The notes under the pieces are model-generated. The model had not been told where the DNA came from. It was given only the letters and a program-made list of their open reading frames with translations, and made no database searches. Below are positions 20,820 through 33,500 of a stretch of 64,000 bases of DNA, piece by piece. The DNA comes from Lithobates sylvaticus (Eukaryota; Chordata; Amphibia; Anura; Ranidae): NCBI GenBank assembly GCA_028564925.1, contig CM053032.1:117705490-117769489 (forward strand). The letters are read 5' to 3'. The translations under genes were made by a program, and so were the position numbers. The first letter of the stretch is position 1; each line of letters starts with the position of its first letter.

Positions 20820-23005
20820 TAGTGTCTCCATCTTGAACTTCTTTTTATTTTATTTTTTTTTTTTTAACAGAGATGTTTTATTGAAAGACAAAACAGGTTT
20901 ACAAAATCACTTGGATAAGAAATCACATTCAAGCATGTACAGGGGTCAAGTTAAATTTCAACATAATTCCATGGCTCTAGATTCGTGCATCAAATTCTTA
21001 CAGTTACAGGGTCAGCCAGTCTCTATCATCAGCCAGGGTTGACGTTTAGCATGCTAGTTTACATGTTGTCTACCTAAGTCGAATTAGGTCTAGGGAAGCC
21101 TCACCCAGAAAAGCCGCCGCCAACATTAGCTCATGAATAGGTGAGCTCCTGGCCACTTCTTCCTAGATGCTCCTCAGAGAAGCATCTACGTCGTCCGCCC
21201 AGACTTCCAACACTTTAGAAATAGCTGCGAGAGCTAGAGCTGGTTTGCAGGTCATACCCGCTGTAATGTAGATCCGCTTGAGGTCGATATCAATTTTCCT
21301 CACCAGGCCATCCCTGAAGGAAACAGTATCCTCCAATGGGAGTGTGATGTGCCTCACCAACCTCATTAGGGCTGCGTCAATGAGAAGAGCCGACTCCAGG
21401 TGTTTTACATCCTTGCTTTTAAATGGATACATTTTTGATACCTTCGTTAACAGGCAATTCTTCCTTTCAACACCACCGCATTCATCAGTAATTATTGCGA
21501 CGAGTACACCCACAAAGGGGAAATTGGGGCGTTCTTTTTTGAGGTGTTTAAAAAATATTTCCTCTGTTTGGAGGGTGCCTCCACTGGCTCTTCCCATCTC
21601 AAAGCTTCTTTGGCAGCTTTGACCAGCTGTGGTACTAGGGCAAATTCAAAACCTGCACCAGGGTAATCTACCAACACTGTCTGAGTCTTCAATTGAGGAA
21701 TGGCTTGGCTGTGAAGGGTCTGGAGCCTCGAGATCATTCTTAATAGGGACTGACATTGTGTCGCCAGCAGGGTTATGGGTATGACCGGAATCCGCTTTAC
21801 TCAGGGTCTCACAGACCACCTTTCTGACCAGTGCTTCCACTTGTTGGCCTCCACCCTCTTTTTCTCTTGCGGCTTTAGAAAAGCATCGCTTGCAGAGCAA
21901 TTTGCTTTCAGGAACCCGGGCCCCGCATACCCAGCAGGCTTTCCTCCCAGAGCGGATGGAGTGACAGTGAGAGTGTCACCCAGACTCCTCTCTGTGGTGC
22001 CTAGATATAAAGGGAGATCTATGACGTCTGGAGCTTGAAGAGGAGTGGTGACTTTGACACCTAGGACGGTCTTTGCTGTGCTTTGGTGTTCAGACCTAGA
22101 AGGGCTGAGTGAAAAAGAAAGGGTTAAGAGCTCCTGAATTAGTGAACCCAAGCATCACAGGCAGAAAATAACTAAGTCCTACCTGCAGCGCAAGGATTGG
22201 CCTAAGGTGGGTGGTGACAGATCCATGGCAAGGCAGTTTGAAACTGAAATTAACCATTTAAGCCTTATGAGAGACAGGAGTGACAACAGACATGAGAGAG
22301 CACATAACAAACATAGCCAGCAGCCAGCACATAGGGAGCCTGCAAAAAACTATTTACCTTGTAAACCAGAGACCAGTGCCTGGGGAAACCGCCGCATAAG
22401 CCTGCAAGTCATCCCAAGGAATAGCTGCTTTGACAGCTATTTAAATCTGCCGCCATTAATGATGTCAGCGCCCCACAGCGCGCCTGCGCCGGAAAAACGT
22501 TGCCACCGAGTGGCGGCCAATCACATACCTGCACGAACCAAGTACTGAATCTTTGTTCGCAGAGACAGGTCCCATGACTTCCTGAAACTGCGAGCTGGAA
22601 CGCAGCTGCGCTCCAGGCGCCATGGCCACTCACTGGAGCTTGATAGAAAATAAGGAGACACGCAAAACACAGAGATACGGCTGCCATATAAAACTAATAT
22701 CTTGTACATTACCACCACCATGGCATGATCCGGGCCAGAACCTGGGACTGGGGAGCTGTTCGATCGACCCACCGCACGATCGGGCGTTTACAAGGCCTCC
22801 CGCTAATAGCTGGGACGTTTGGCCATATTGCCGCTTGCTTGCCAATGAAAAGGTAAGACTTCATCTTGGTCCTAGGAGGAGGACAAAAAAAGGAACTCGG
22901 CCTCTGGCCCAGAGCAAAGATTTATGGAAGAAGGGTCCTATGAGGTATGAGGGGGCGGGATGAACCCACAAGTAGGCTGCCATGGAGTCTGTCAGGAAAG
23001 TAACT
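20820..23005 (-). mobile_element. DIRS retroelement fossil, gag-side part
   Basis: This is the other half of the DIRS copy at 7671-9717; the two join across hAT copy A. It carries a DIRS-type gag-like region on the minus strand (about 21070-22150, with LRWEEPVEAPSKQ, VSFRDGLVRKIDID and MLAAAFLGEASLDL) and an untranslated end to about 23005, where GACTCCATGGCAGCCTACTT is read on the minus strand. A short LINE-like tail lies inside (about 20840-21060). It is broken with several breaks and looks old, since it predates two nested hAT insertions. Confidence 0.78.
20840..21060 (-). mobile_element. LINE-like 3' tail inserted in the DIRS fossil
   Basis: On the minus strand the sequence ends CTTTCAATAAAACATCTC followed by a long poly-A-like run, the arrangement seen at the 3' end of the L1-like element at 49766-49792. 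It sits between the DIRS gag-like and RT regions. No coding sequence is visible, so it is a strongly 5'-truncated retrocopy. L1 origin is likely but another poly-A retroposon is possible. Confidence 0.55.
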
Positions 23006-23268
23006 TTTAAGGACATTGGAATTCTAGCAAGATCAACAGGCATTTTTCAGTACTTGCAGAAAATAAAAAAACACTAATGTAGCCACCACATCTAAGGACT
23101 GCTATGGTGCAAAATATCAAGTTTTTGTTTTGGGTTTTTATTATTCTTAAAATACCTATCAGGTTTTTTTCTGCCTTCTGTGTGTCATTGGAAATTTTAC
23201 ATATACTGTATATTGGTGTTCTGGTGGCAACTCAAAAGTTTGAAATTCTTTAACTATCTGTCTTGGTG
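23006..23268. other. Unassigned sequence left of the inverted-repeat element
   Basis: No gene or element is recognised. Its last nine bases (GTCTTGGTG, 23260-23268) are the left target duplication of the 20-kb element, and the interrupted sequence resumes at 43180. Confidence 0.6.
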
Positions 23269-24318
23269 AGCTCAGCGAAGCTGGCCCCCCTACAATCAGC
23301 ACAAATAAAAACTCAAGTGTGTTTCTTTAGTGCTAGGTTTGTGCTGTTTTGTGCCGTAAAAATCTACATTTGTGCTGCTTTAATTTTTAAGATATTAGAA
23401 TTTGTTTTTTCCAGACTATGACATCACCTAGCCCCCCTACAACAGCCAAATGGCACGAAACTGGTCTCATTGGTTAGTGCTACGTTTGTGCTGCTAAAAT
23501 TTCCGTTCTATCTTTTATTGTTTTTGCGTTATTAATGATTTATTAAAGGTCACCAAAAGGTCACTCAGCCCCCCTACAAAACTCAAATGACACGAAACTG
23601 GTCTTGTTGGTTAGTTATATGTTTGTGCTGGTTTGTGCTACAAAAAAATTTATTTGTGCGGTTATGGTTTTTAAGTTATAACAGTTCATTTTTTTTTTCA
23701 AACCCCACTCACTTTGCCCCCCCCCCTCTACAATTAGCACAAATAAAAACTCAAGTGTGTTTCTTTAGTGCTACGTTTTGTGCTGTTTAAATTTCCTGAC
23801 TTTTATCATTTTTGCGTTATTAATGGATTTATTAAAGGTCACCAAAGGTTACTCAGCCCCCCTACAACGTCCAAATGACACAAAACTAGTCTTGTTGCTT
23901 AGTGCTACGTTTCAGCTGTGTGAAGTTGGCACCTCATGTTTGTAAAACCTGAATAAAAACATACCGTTCGTTTGTGCGGTGTTTGTGCTGATTTGTGCCG
24001 CAAAAATTTGTGTTTATGCTGGTTCGGTTTCTGAGATATTAAACATTCAACTTAATATAAGCCCCGCCCACTTTTCACCCCATGTTGCTGAATTTTAAAA
24101 ACAAACACGCCATTTGTTTGTGCCGCGTTTGTGCTGCAAAAATAAACTTTTGTGCCGCTTTGATTTCGGAGATATTGTGCGTTATAGTAGCTAAAATCCT
24201 GCCCACTTTGCACCCCTATGTTGCTGAATTTTAAAAACAAACACTCCATTCGTTTGTGCCGCGTTTGTGCTTGTTTGTGCTGCAAAAATAAACTTTTGTC
24301 CTGCTTTGGTTGCAGAGC
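23269..24318 (+). repeat. Left inverted-repeat arm of the 20-kb element
   Basis: About 1.05 kb of diverged units. Each has a CCCCCCTACAA block, a GCACAAA or TTTGTGCTG block, a TTAGTGCTACGTTTGTGCTG block and a TTTTTAAGATATTA-like block. Inner units change to TTTTAAAAACAAACACGCCA / CCCACTTTGCACCCC. Each is matched in inverted order in the right arm. No coding sequence. Confidence 0.9.
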
Positions 24319-24798
24319 GCTTCTCTCCGGTCTCCTTCCCCAGAGCTTAGTGCCACACTGGGAGTCCCACATGGGCCCCTTCAGGATTACCTGCAAAGCA
24401 ATTGGCTGCGCCTGTGGGTGGTGCTCCTGGAAGGAATCCCCTTCATCGTCGGGGGGCGGGGCTTCCGGGGGTGTCTGTGTCTCTCCCCGGGCCTGCCCAG
24501 CCCGGCATCAGGAACAGGCAGGCTCCTCCCCCAGTGATGAGTCAGCGGGGGCAGAGCCTCAGCAGGGGAATCGTGCTGCTACGGCCCCTAGGCAAGTGGG
24601 GCCAGCAGCCACATGGATCCTCTACATCCAGGGCCACTACTCCTAGGGTGCTGCCGGAGAGAGGAGACGTGGAGATAGATGAGAGATCGGAGGGCAAGTT
24701 GTCCGCTTCAGAGGGGGAGGAGTCGCATGGACACCCTGCATCGATGGAGTCGGGACCTGCGGCTGGTGGGATCCTTCCTAGGCAGCCTGGTAAGTCTA
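24319..24798 (+). mobile_element. Ngaro-like fossil, left piece
   Basis: A GC-rich stretch encodes a Ser/Pro/Gly-rich gag-like N-terminal text (CKAIGCACGWCSWKESP) and stops at the left end of the chromovirus. The same element continues at 30510, as shown by the shared GTCTA target word. Treated as a fossil piece. Confidence 0.55.
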
Positions 24799-25472
24799 TG
24801 TTACGTACCTGGACGTAGAGCCTGACTTGTAGGAGAAGACCTCTCATACAGCGCTGGTTCACGGTCCACTGGAGTGGGAACAGTGGTCACGTGAGCACAG
24901 TGGGGTAGGAGTGCCTGGTTTGTAGAGGGATGGAGTTGAGATCAACTAGGAAGTCCTCCGGAAGGTTCCGTATACAGATGGCAGGGTGTAAGTCTGTAGG
25001 TGGTGAAGCTGGATACGGCAGAACCAGGCAGCAGGTGGATAGGCAGATGGGAATCAGCAAGGCAAGGTCAAACAGTCCGGTTGGCAACAGCAGATCAATC
25101 AGATGATAGGAGCAGGCAATGGCGGAGTCGGTAGGCAGGCAGGAGTCGGTAACCAGAAGCAGATGAAGACAAGGTCAGGCAAGCTGGGTCGAGCAGGAGA
25201 AGGCAGAGTAGTCCAAAACAGAGCCGGGTCGAAAACGGGAATCACAGGTTCAGATCAGGTTTCAGATGGCTGACAAGCAGGAAGCTGAGACAACACAGCA
25301 CTGACTGAGTGTCACTGCTGGGCTTTTAAAGCCCATTTTGGCGCCAATTGCGCTCTCGCGCATGCGCACATGCACGCGCGCGCCGCCGTGCATGCTAACG
25401 TGCACGCGCGCGCGCCCGCCGCGCGCCCGCGTGTGCACGAAGAGCCCGGAAACGCCTGGTAAGTCCATGACA
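24799..25472 (-). repeat. Left LTR of the chromovirus
   Basis: 674 bp. Near its right edge is an alternating GCGC/CACGCG tract (about 25360-25440). On the minus strand this is the 3' LTR. Confidence 0.93.
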
Positions 25473-28400
25473 TTGCCCCCCCACAAGGGGCAGCCTCCGG
25501 ATGCCCAGGCGACTTGCTTATTCAGGGTGAGAAGTCAAGTAGGTACGAACTAAACGTTTAGCATGTATGTTACTGTCCGGTTCCCAGGAATTACTTTCTG
25601 GGCCGTACCCTTTCCATTTGACCAAAAATTGTACTTGCCCGTGTCTTTTCCTACAATTGAGGATCGCCTCCACCTCATATTCCTGGTCACCATCCACTAG
25701 AACAGGTTCAGGCGGGCCGGTTCCTCTGTCAGGGAAGGGATTAGGCACAGCAGGTTTCAACAAGGACACGTGGAATACTGGGTGAACTTTAAGAGAGTCA
25801 GGCAAAGACAGTTCATAAGCAACTTCATTAATTTTCCTCTTGATAGGAAAAGGTCCCATAAATTTAGATGCAAGCTTCTTAGAGGGACAAATCAGTTTAA
25901 TGTTGTCTGTAGATAGCCATACCTGATCTCCCGTTTGCAGAACCAGCTCCCCCTCCTTTTTTGGTCGAAGTTTTTCTTACTGTCCGCCTGGGCCTTGGAC
26001 ACGGCTTCTTGTAGTACCCGGTTGTTGCGGTTGAGGAATTCTATCGTCTCCTGGACTGCCGGAAATGGAGATTCTGAAACAAAATCTGGTAAAAAGGTTA
26101 GGTGAAAACCATAGTTGGAAAAGAAGGGGGATTGATTAGTGGCTGAGTGACTGGTATTATTATAGGCGAATTCCGCTAAAGGCAGTAGGGAAACCCAATT
26201 GTCCTGTGAAAAAGAAGTAAAGCATCTGATGTACTGCTCGAGGGTTTGGTTGGTCCTCTCTGTCTGCCCGTTGGTTTGAGGGTGATAGGCCGAGGAGAGG
26301 GCCAGCTCGATCTTCAAGATTTCACAAAGTGCTTTCCAAAAGCGTGAGGTAAACTGCACCCCCCTGTCAGAGACTATATTTGCAGGTACTCCGTGTAGTC
26401 TGATGATCTCCTTGATGAACACACGGGCCGTTTCCGCAGCAGATGGGGTTCCCTTTAAGGGCACGAAGTGGGCCATTTTAGATAGGCGGTCCACAACCAC
26501 GAAAATGGCTGTGCACCCCTCAGAGCGGGGTAATTCGACTATAAAGTCGATAGAAATCATTTTCCAAGGTCTGTCCGGTACAGGTAGAGGTTTTAGCAAG
26601 CCCCAGGCTCGGTTCCTTGAAGTCTTGTTCCGTATGCAGACAGGACAGGAACTGACGTATCTCCCACAAAATTCCTTTAGGTTGGGCCACCAAAATGTAC
26701 GTTGTACAAGTTCAAGAGTCTTTCGGACCCCAAAATGCCCTGCTAAAGGATGGTCATGAAGCAGTGTTAGTACCTTAACTCGGATACTCTCTGGAACAAA
26801 GATTTGACTTCCTTTCCATAGCAAGCCGTCTTGTGATGTCAAGGTGATTCCTGGGGGCCTTGGAGTATGGGTAGAAGCTTCTTTGATTAGAGATAAGAGG
26901 TCTGTTTGTAAAAGCAAGAAGTTACATGTGGACAAAATCGTGTCAGGAACAGGTGAGTCCTTTGGATTGTCATGCATGCGTGACAGTGCGTCAGGTTTGA
27001 TGTTTTTTGATCCAGGCCGATAAGTGATGTGGAAACAGAAGCGGGTGAAAAATAAGGCCCAACGAGCTTGTCGGGGTCTCAAGCGTTTGGCAGATCTCAG
27101 GTATTCTAAGTTTTTATGGTCGGTATATATTAATACCGGATGGACCGCGCCCTCTAACACATACCTCCACTCTTCCAATGCGGTTTTGATGGCCAGAAGT
27201 TCCCGATCCCCTACGTCATAATTTCTCTCAGCTGGAGATAACTTTCGAGAGAAGAATCCTACAGGGTGTATCAAGTCCTCCTTGCCCTGTCTTTGAGAAA
27301 TGACCGCTCCCACCGCTACTTCGGATGCGTCTACTTCTAATAAAAAGGGCAGGGATGGATTAGGATGGCTGAGAATTGGGGCTGATGTAAAAAGTCTCTT
27401 AAGTTTCTCAAATGCATCCTGAGCCTCCGAACTCCAATAGAACCTGACGTGTTGTTGGGTCAATCGTGTAATAGGTGCGATGATGGCAGAGAATCCTTTG
27501 ATAAACTTTCTATAAAAGTTTGCGAAGCCTATGAAACGTTGTATGCCTTTTTTATCTACTGGTGCGGGCCAGTCTAAAACGGCAGACACTTTTTGGGGAT
27601 CCATCTTAATACCGGTTGAGGAGATTATTAAGCCCAAAAATTTAATCTCTCGTTGCTCAAACTCACACTTTTCTGCCTTTGCATACAGTCCATGTAGGCG
27701 AAGACAGTCAAGAACTCTGCAAACGTGTTCCCGGTGCTGGCTGAGTGATTCAGAAAAAAAAAATATATCGTCCAAATAAACAATTACAAAAACATCTAAG
27801 AAGTCCCTGAATATATCGTTAACAAGATGTTGAAAAGTGGCAGGTGCATTACATAGACCGAAGGGCATGACCAGGTATTCATAATGTCCGAACCGTGTTC
27901 GGAACGCCGTCTTCCACTCATGCCCAGCCCGGATGCGGACCAGATTGTAGGCCCCTCTTAGGTCAAGTTTTGTAAAAATAGTAGCAGACCTTAGTTTCTG
28001 GAATAATTCGGGGATTAGGGGCAGCGGGTAACGGTTCTTGACCGTGATTTTATTTAGTTCCTGATAGTCCACACACGGGCGGAGAGTCTGATCCTTCTTG
28101 GTCACAAAAAATATTCCAGCACCAGCTGGAGAGGTGGACGGGCGGATGAACCCCTTTTCCAGGTTTTCGTTGATGTAAACCTTTAATGCTTCCTGTTCTT
28201 TTTCTGATAAGGGGAAAATGCGCCCCAAAGGGAATTTCGGCCCCGGGTAGAAGTTCAATTGGGCAATCGTATGATCGATGAGGTGGAAGAGAGTCTGCTC
28301 CCTTCTTGCTGAATACGTCAAGGAACCCCTGATACGGTTCGGGTACTGATTGACGTAAGTTCTGATCAATGTCCATGCAAAACAAGGTGACAGGTGATTG

Positions 28401-29831
28401 AGTAGATTCGTGTTGACAGTGTTCTTGGCAGTAGGGGGACAAGAACCTGATCTCTCTGGTAGTCCAATTGATGGAGGGATTATGGGCCTGAAGCCAGGGA
28501 ATGCCCAGAATGATTGGGAACAACGGGGAAGAGATGACGTCAAGGATCAGGAGCTCCTTATGTTGGGAGGAAGAGGTGACAGGTAACGGAAAAGTCTCTT
28601 GGGTCACCTGCCCAGAGCTGATGCGAGAGCCATCGGCCAAGAAGACTGAAAGTCGGTGGTTCTTGTTCCGCAAGGGGATGTTGTGTTGGCTGACGAAGGC
28701 GGAGTCGATGAAGCAGCTGCATGCTCCGGAATCAATAATTGCCTTGACTGGAATTGTCCTTCCTTGAAGCTGTAATGAAAGAGGGAGAGCAATGTGGGTT
28801 GTGTTAGCAGATAATGCTGTAAGACTGGCAGGAACAGAGGAGGAGCACTTACGCATCTTGACTGGGCAATTGCGCACGTAATGTCCTGTTGCCCCACAGT
28901 ACAGGCAGAGGTTCAGTTGATGGCGACGCGTGCGCTCTTCTGGGGTTAAGGTGGGTCGGATCAATCCCAACTGCATCGGCTCGGAGGTATCAGGCACCGA
29001 GCTGGTTGGTTGAAGGTTGGATGGAGGTAGGTAGCGGGCAGCAGGAATTGGAGCCTTAGCAGTCACCCAAGTAGGGCGGTTATGTTGAAAAGACCGTTCA
29101 GTGCGACGTTCCCGAAGGCGGCGATCAATCTGGATTGTTAGGGTGATTAAAGCCTCAAGAGAATCAGGTATGCCTACCCGGGCCAGTTCATCTTTTAGTC
29201 CTTCTGATAGGCCCATGCGTTACTGATGCCAAAGAGCTGCATCATTCCATTGAGTGTCTGCACTCCAGCGTCTAATGTCTGAGATGTATTCCTCGGCCGC
29301 CCGGCGACCCTGCTGGAGCGTGGTTAAGGTGGCTTCTGCTGTGGCTACCCGTTCAGGGTCTTCATAAAGCTGGGACATAGCTTCAAAGAAGGCCGTTAGT
29401 GACTGAATCAAAATAGAGTCCTCTTCGAGAAGTCGTGTGCCCAGATCTGTGGTTCTCCTAACAGCAGGGAGACCACAAACCCCACTTTAGTGGCTTCAAG
29501 TGAAAAAGTCCGGGGTTGCAGGGCGAAATAAAGCTGACAAGCGCTGCGGAAGGGCCGGAATTTAGTTTGGTCCCCTGAAAACCTCTCAGGTATAGGGACC
29601 CTTGGTTCAGGTGGAAGCATAACGACAGAAGGAGAGGAAGCAGCCTGAGCAGGGGCGGCAACGGGACCAGGAGCCACGTGTAAGGGGTTAATGATGTTCT
29701 GAACTTGACCCTCCAATCTGGTGTAACCGTCTTGTAAGGATTTTACGGCCTGGGTGAGGGCTGACAGGTGTGAGCAGATATCTGTCATGGGGGAGGTCTC
29801 TCCTGCAGGCTCAGTCATGGCTGTGTTGTAC

Positions 29832-30509
29832 TGTTACGTACCTGGACGTAGAGCCTGACTTGTAGGAGAAGACCTCTCATACAGCGCTGGTTCACGGTCC
29901 ACTGGAGTGGGAACAGTGGTCACGTGAGCACAGTGGGGTAGGAGTGCCTGGTTTGTAGAGGGATGGAGTTGAGATCAACTAGGAAGTCCTCCGGAAGGTT
30001 CCGTATACAGATGGCAGGGTGTAAGTCTGTAGGTGGTGAAGCTGGATACGGCAGAACCAGGCAGCAGGTGGATAGGCAGATAGGAATCAGCAAGGCAAGG
30101 TCAAACAGTCCGGTTGGCAACAGCAGATCAATCAGATGATAGGAGCAGGCAATGGCGGAGTCTGTAGGCAGGCAGGAGTCGGTAACCAGAAGCAGATGAA
30201 GACAAGGTCAGGCAAGCCGGGTCGAGCAGGAGAAGGCAGAGTAGTCCAAAACAGAGCCGGGTCGATAACGGGAATCACAGGTTCAGATCAGGTTTCAGAT
30301 GGCTGACAAGCAGGAAGCTGAGACAACACAGCACTGACTGAGTGTCACTGCTGGGCTTTTAAAGCCCGTTTTGGCGCCAATTGCGCTCTCGCGCATGCGC
30401 ACATGCACGCGCGTGCCGCGGCGCGCTAACGTGCACGCTAACGTGCACGCGCCCGCCACGCGCCCGCGTGTGCACGAAGAGCCCGGAAACGCCTGGTAAG
30501 TCCATGACA
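29832..30509 (-). repeat. Right LTR of the chromovirus
   Basis: 678 bp, nearly identical to the left LTR. On the minus strand this is the 5' LTR, followed after a very short leader by the gag start. Confidence 0.93.
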
Positions 30510-33500
30510 GTCTACTACTTCTTCTAACATGTCTGTGTTTTCTGCTGTTGATGATAATGTGTGTCTAGGGGGGAGGGCCCTTTCCCGTACGGAGTTGGCG
30601 GCTCTTCGGTCTGATTTGCCCACGCTTTCTGCCCCTGCTAGTGCAGGCCGTGGTCACACCACATCTAGGTCAGATGAGGGGTTGCAGGGGTAACTTTTGG
30701 GTTTGAGGGAGCTGGCCCAGCCATTTGAACCAAAAACGAGTGCCCAAGCCATGCCGTTGTCGGCGTGGATCCCGCCGGTGGGTGGGTCAGAATGACGAGG
30801 CTGGCTTCGGTGTCCAGGGTTGATCCCCCCTGCTGTGGCGGTGCCCACTGCAGTGGCAATAGTAGCGCCGGGCCAGTCTGCGGCAGTAGCGCCGGGCCAG
30901 TCTGCGGCAGGGAACAAGTTGGCGTTGAGGGACAAGGCTGAGTCGTCGGGGAGGACGTTACCAAACAGGATTCAGATTGTCCGACTCTGCAAAATGTGAG
31001 GTTTACGTTTGTTTTGAGGGGCCTCTGGGTGCGCACCTGAAGCCGGAATTCCACGAAAAAATTTGGAAGGGTGAGTATGTGGGGATATTCTCTCTGCTAC
31101 CCCTGGAAAATTTGTATCTGGATAGGGTCAAGCGAGAGGAGAGCAAAAAGGAGGATGAAGGAAAATGGCTGTACAGGCTTATCCCGCAGACTTTTCCTAA
31201 TTGGTTGAATGCTTTTGCCATTATGACAAGTGTAGTTGGGGAGAAGAATCCAGAACACTGTTTGGCGGTCTTCTGTTATCTTGATGCCATCAGGGAGGCC
31301 TACAGGGTCTACGGGGAATCTGCATGGTTGAGGTACGACGAGCAGTTCCGGCAGATCTATCTGCCCGTCCTTGCGGTGGGACCACAAAGAACATTAGTTT
31401 GTGGATGCGACTTATGGCCTCGGTGCGGGCCCCTAATCATTTATTTCCAGGGGGGCTGGTGGCACATCTACCCCCGGACAACTGGCCTCAAAGAAAAGGG
31501 GTGTCTGCTGGCAGTATAATGAGGGCTCCTGCAAGTTTGGGGGGGCTTGCCGCTACCAGCACAAGTGCTCCGGCTTCGGAGGTTTGCATCCCTTGTCCCG
31601 CTGCTTCAAGCAGGGGAAGGGCCGTGCCAGCGAGTCTGTTAACAAAAGGGATGATGATAGCAAGGGTGGAAAGGATGCAGCCTTTCCTCGATAGATATCT
31701 GGAGGCTGCTTGTTTGTTAGGGGTGGCTTTCTCCGAAGGCTTTCGCATACCTTGTTCCCTGGTCTCTGTTCCACCAGTGTCCCAGAACTTGTGTTCGGCC
31801 TTGCAACATCCTACAGTGGTTTCTGAGAAATTCTGAGAAATTGCGGAAGAAACTTGTGCTGGGCCGCATGGGTGGCCCTTTCCCCTTGCAGCCTTTAGCG
31901 GATTTGGTGATCTCGTCCCTGGGGGTCGTGCCTAAGAAGGACCTTAAAGTGCGTTTTCACGCACTTTAAGGTCCGCCTTCTTCAGCACCTAGTGTTACGT
32001 TGTCTAAAGTTAAATGTTTTTCTTTATGCTGTTCACCTTCCTGGGAGTTGAGAACGGCTTAGCTGATGCATTGTCAGTGGGGCAGGTTCCAGGAGTTGGC
32101 ACCAGCAGTGGAGCAACACAGGGCCCCTTGTCCCGAATGGCTGTGGAGGATTGCCTTGGGGTCGTCTCCGGATGGATCAGATGGTCAGTGCATGACATAA
32201 CGAGGCAACCTATAATAAATTATGGCATGGCAAGATTGGTTGTCTTTGCAGCAGCAGGCTGAGGTGGAGCAAGGTCCTTTACTTTTTCACGGAACCTTGA
32301 GGAGGGCGTGTTGGTGTCAGTCGTGTATCGGAAATTGTCAGGATTAACAGTTTTCTTCAAATTGCAGGGCTGTCGTGATTTCACAAAAGATTTTTGGGTC
32401 CGACAGGCTCTTAATGGGTATTGGAGGTCTCAGAAGCACAGGGATTCCAGGCGCCCCGTTTGGTTTGATATTCTGCAAAATGTTTTAACCCGTTTGGTTT
32501 CCCTGTGTTCCTCAGCCTACGTGGTCTCTTTGTTTAAATCACCTTCTCTCTGGCTTTTTTTGTAGCTTTTTGTTCCATGGGGGTATGTTGGATCGGGAGG
32601 TCACCTGTGGGGAGGACAGGGTATCCCTGCTTTTGCGGTGGTCCAAAACGGATCAGGCTAGCAGGGACAGAAGGGTTCCGATTTTTGCAGTGCCGGCTTT
32701 GCCCTTGTGTCCAGTGGGTGCTGTCAGAGAATTTCTTACAGTGCGCCCAGATTTGGCTGGGTCCTTTTTGTTACATGCAGACGGGTCACCCTTGTCCAGA
32801 TTTTAATTCATATTAATTTTCCGTAAATGTTTAAGGGCATTGGGTTTGGAGGAGAAAGAATTAATCTCGCACTCATTACGAATTGGGGTGGCCACGGAAG
32901 CCGCCAGGTGTGGGTTGGATAACGAAGCACCCAAGCGTATTGGTAGGTGGAAATCAAAGAGGTTCCAGCTATATGTTCAGCCTCATCTGTTGTCTGATTG
33001 GGGGGGGGGGGTCATTTTGTGAGTGTTCTGTGTTAATAAGCCTGTGTTTGCGTGCTTGTTTGGAGTTATTTGTGGTGTTGTGTCTTCTCTTTCAGGTGGT
33101 GTGATGGGCCTTGTCTGGATACTGGGCCACTCCAATGTGTTTTGGGGGGCGCCAGGCGAGCAGACGTTAGGCCCAATCGTAGGCAACTAGGCATTTCTAG
33201 GCAGGAAGCTTGTGTCCGCTGGTTGGGGGTACCGGGCATGCTGTAGAGCAGAATGGTCCCGGAAGTGCATCGCTTTGCACGACTGGATAGACAGCCGAAC
33301 CTTCTGGTGCTACACGTCGGCAGCAATGATTTAGGACTAAGGTCCATGTTGGACATCATTTGTGATGTCAAGTTTGATTTCCTGCGATGCCGCATGGCTT
33401 TCTCGGATATGCTCGTGTGGTCTGATTTAGGAATGGGGGCCTGGTTATCTGGCATTTGGAACTGGAAATGGATACTTTGGGATACCTTTGGGGTGATGGG

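Larger units (their letters stand above)
24799..30509 (-). mobile_element. Ty3/Gypsy chromovirus fossil with both LTRs
   Basis: LTRs at 24799-25472 and 29832-30509 begin TGTTACGTACC and end ATGACA, with the 5-bp target duplication GTCTA at 24794-24798 and 30510-30514. Minus-strand parts in order are gag (about 28900-29818), a zinc knuckle with CLYCGATGHYVRNCPV (about 28862-28912), protease with IDSGACSCF (about 28715-28745), RT with VYLDDIFFF (about 27760), RNase H (about 27100-27450), integrase (about 26150-26760) and a C-terminal chromodomain (about 25540-25670). That order and the chromodomain place it among chromoviruses, probably near Sushi-type vertebrate elements. It looks nearly whole, with about three breaks. 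The LTRs differ at only a handful of sites plus a short GC-repeat tract, so it is young relative to its surroundings. Confidence 0.93.

Noticed and set aside
24067-24400. Separate element at the inner end of the left arm
   Set aside because: The TTTTAAAAACAAACAC units have inverted counterparts at 34860-35160, so they belong to the arm.
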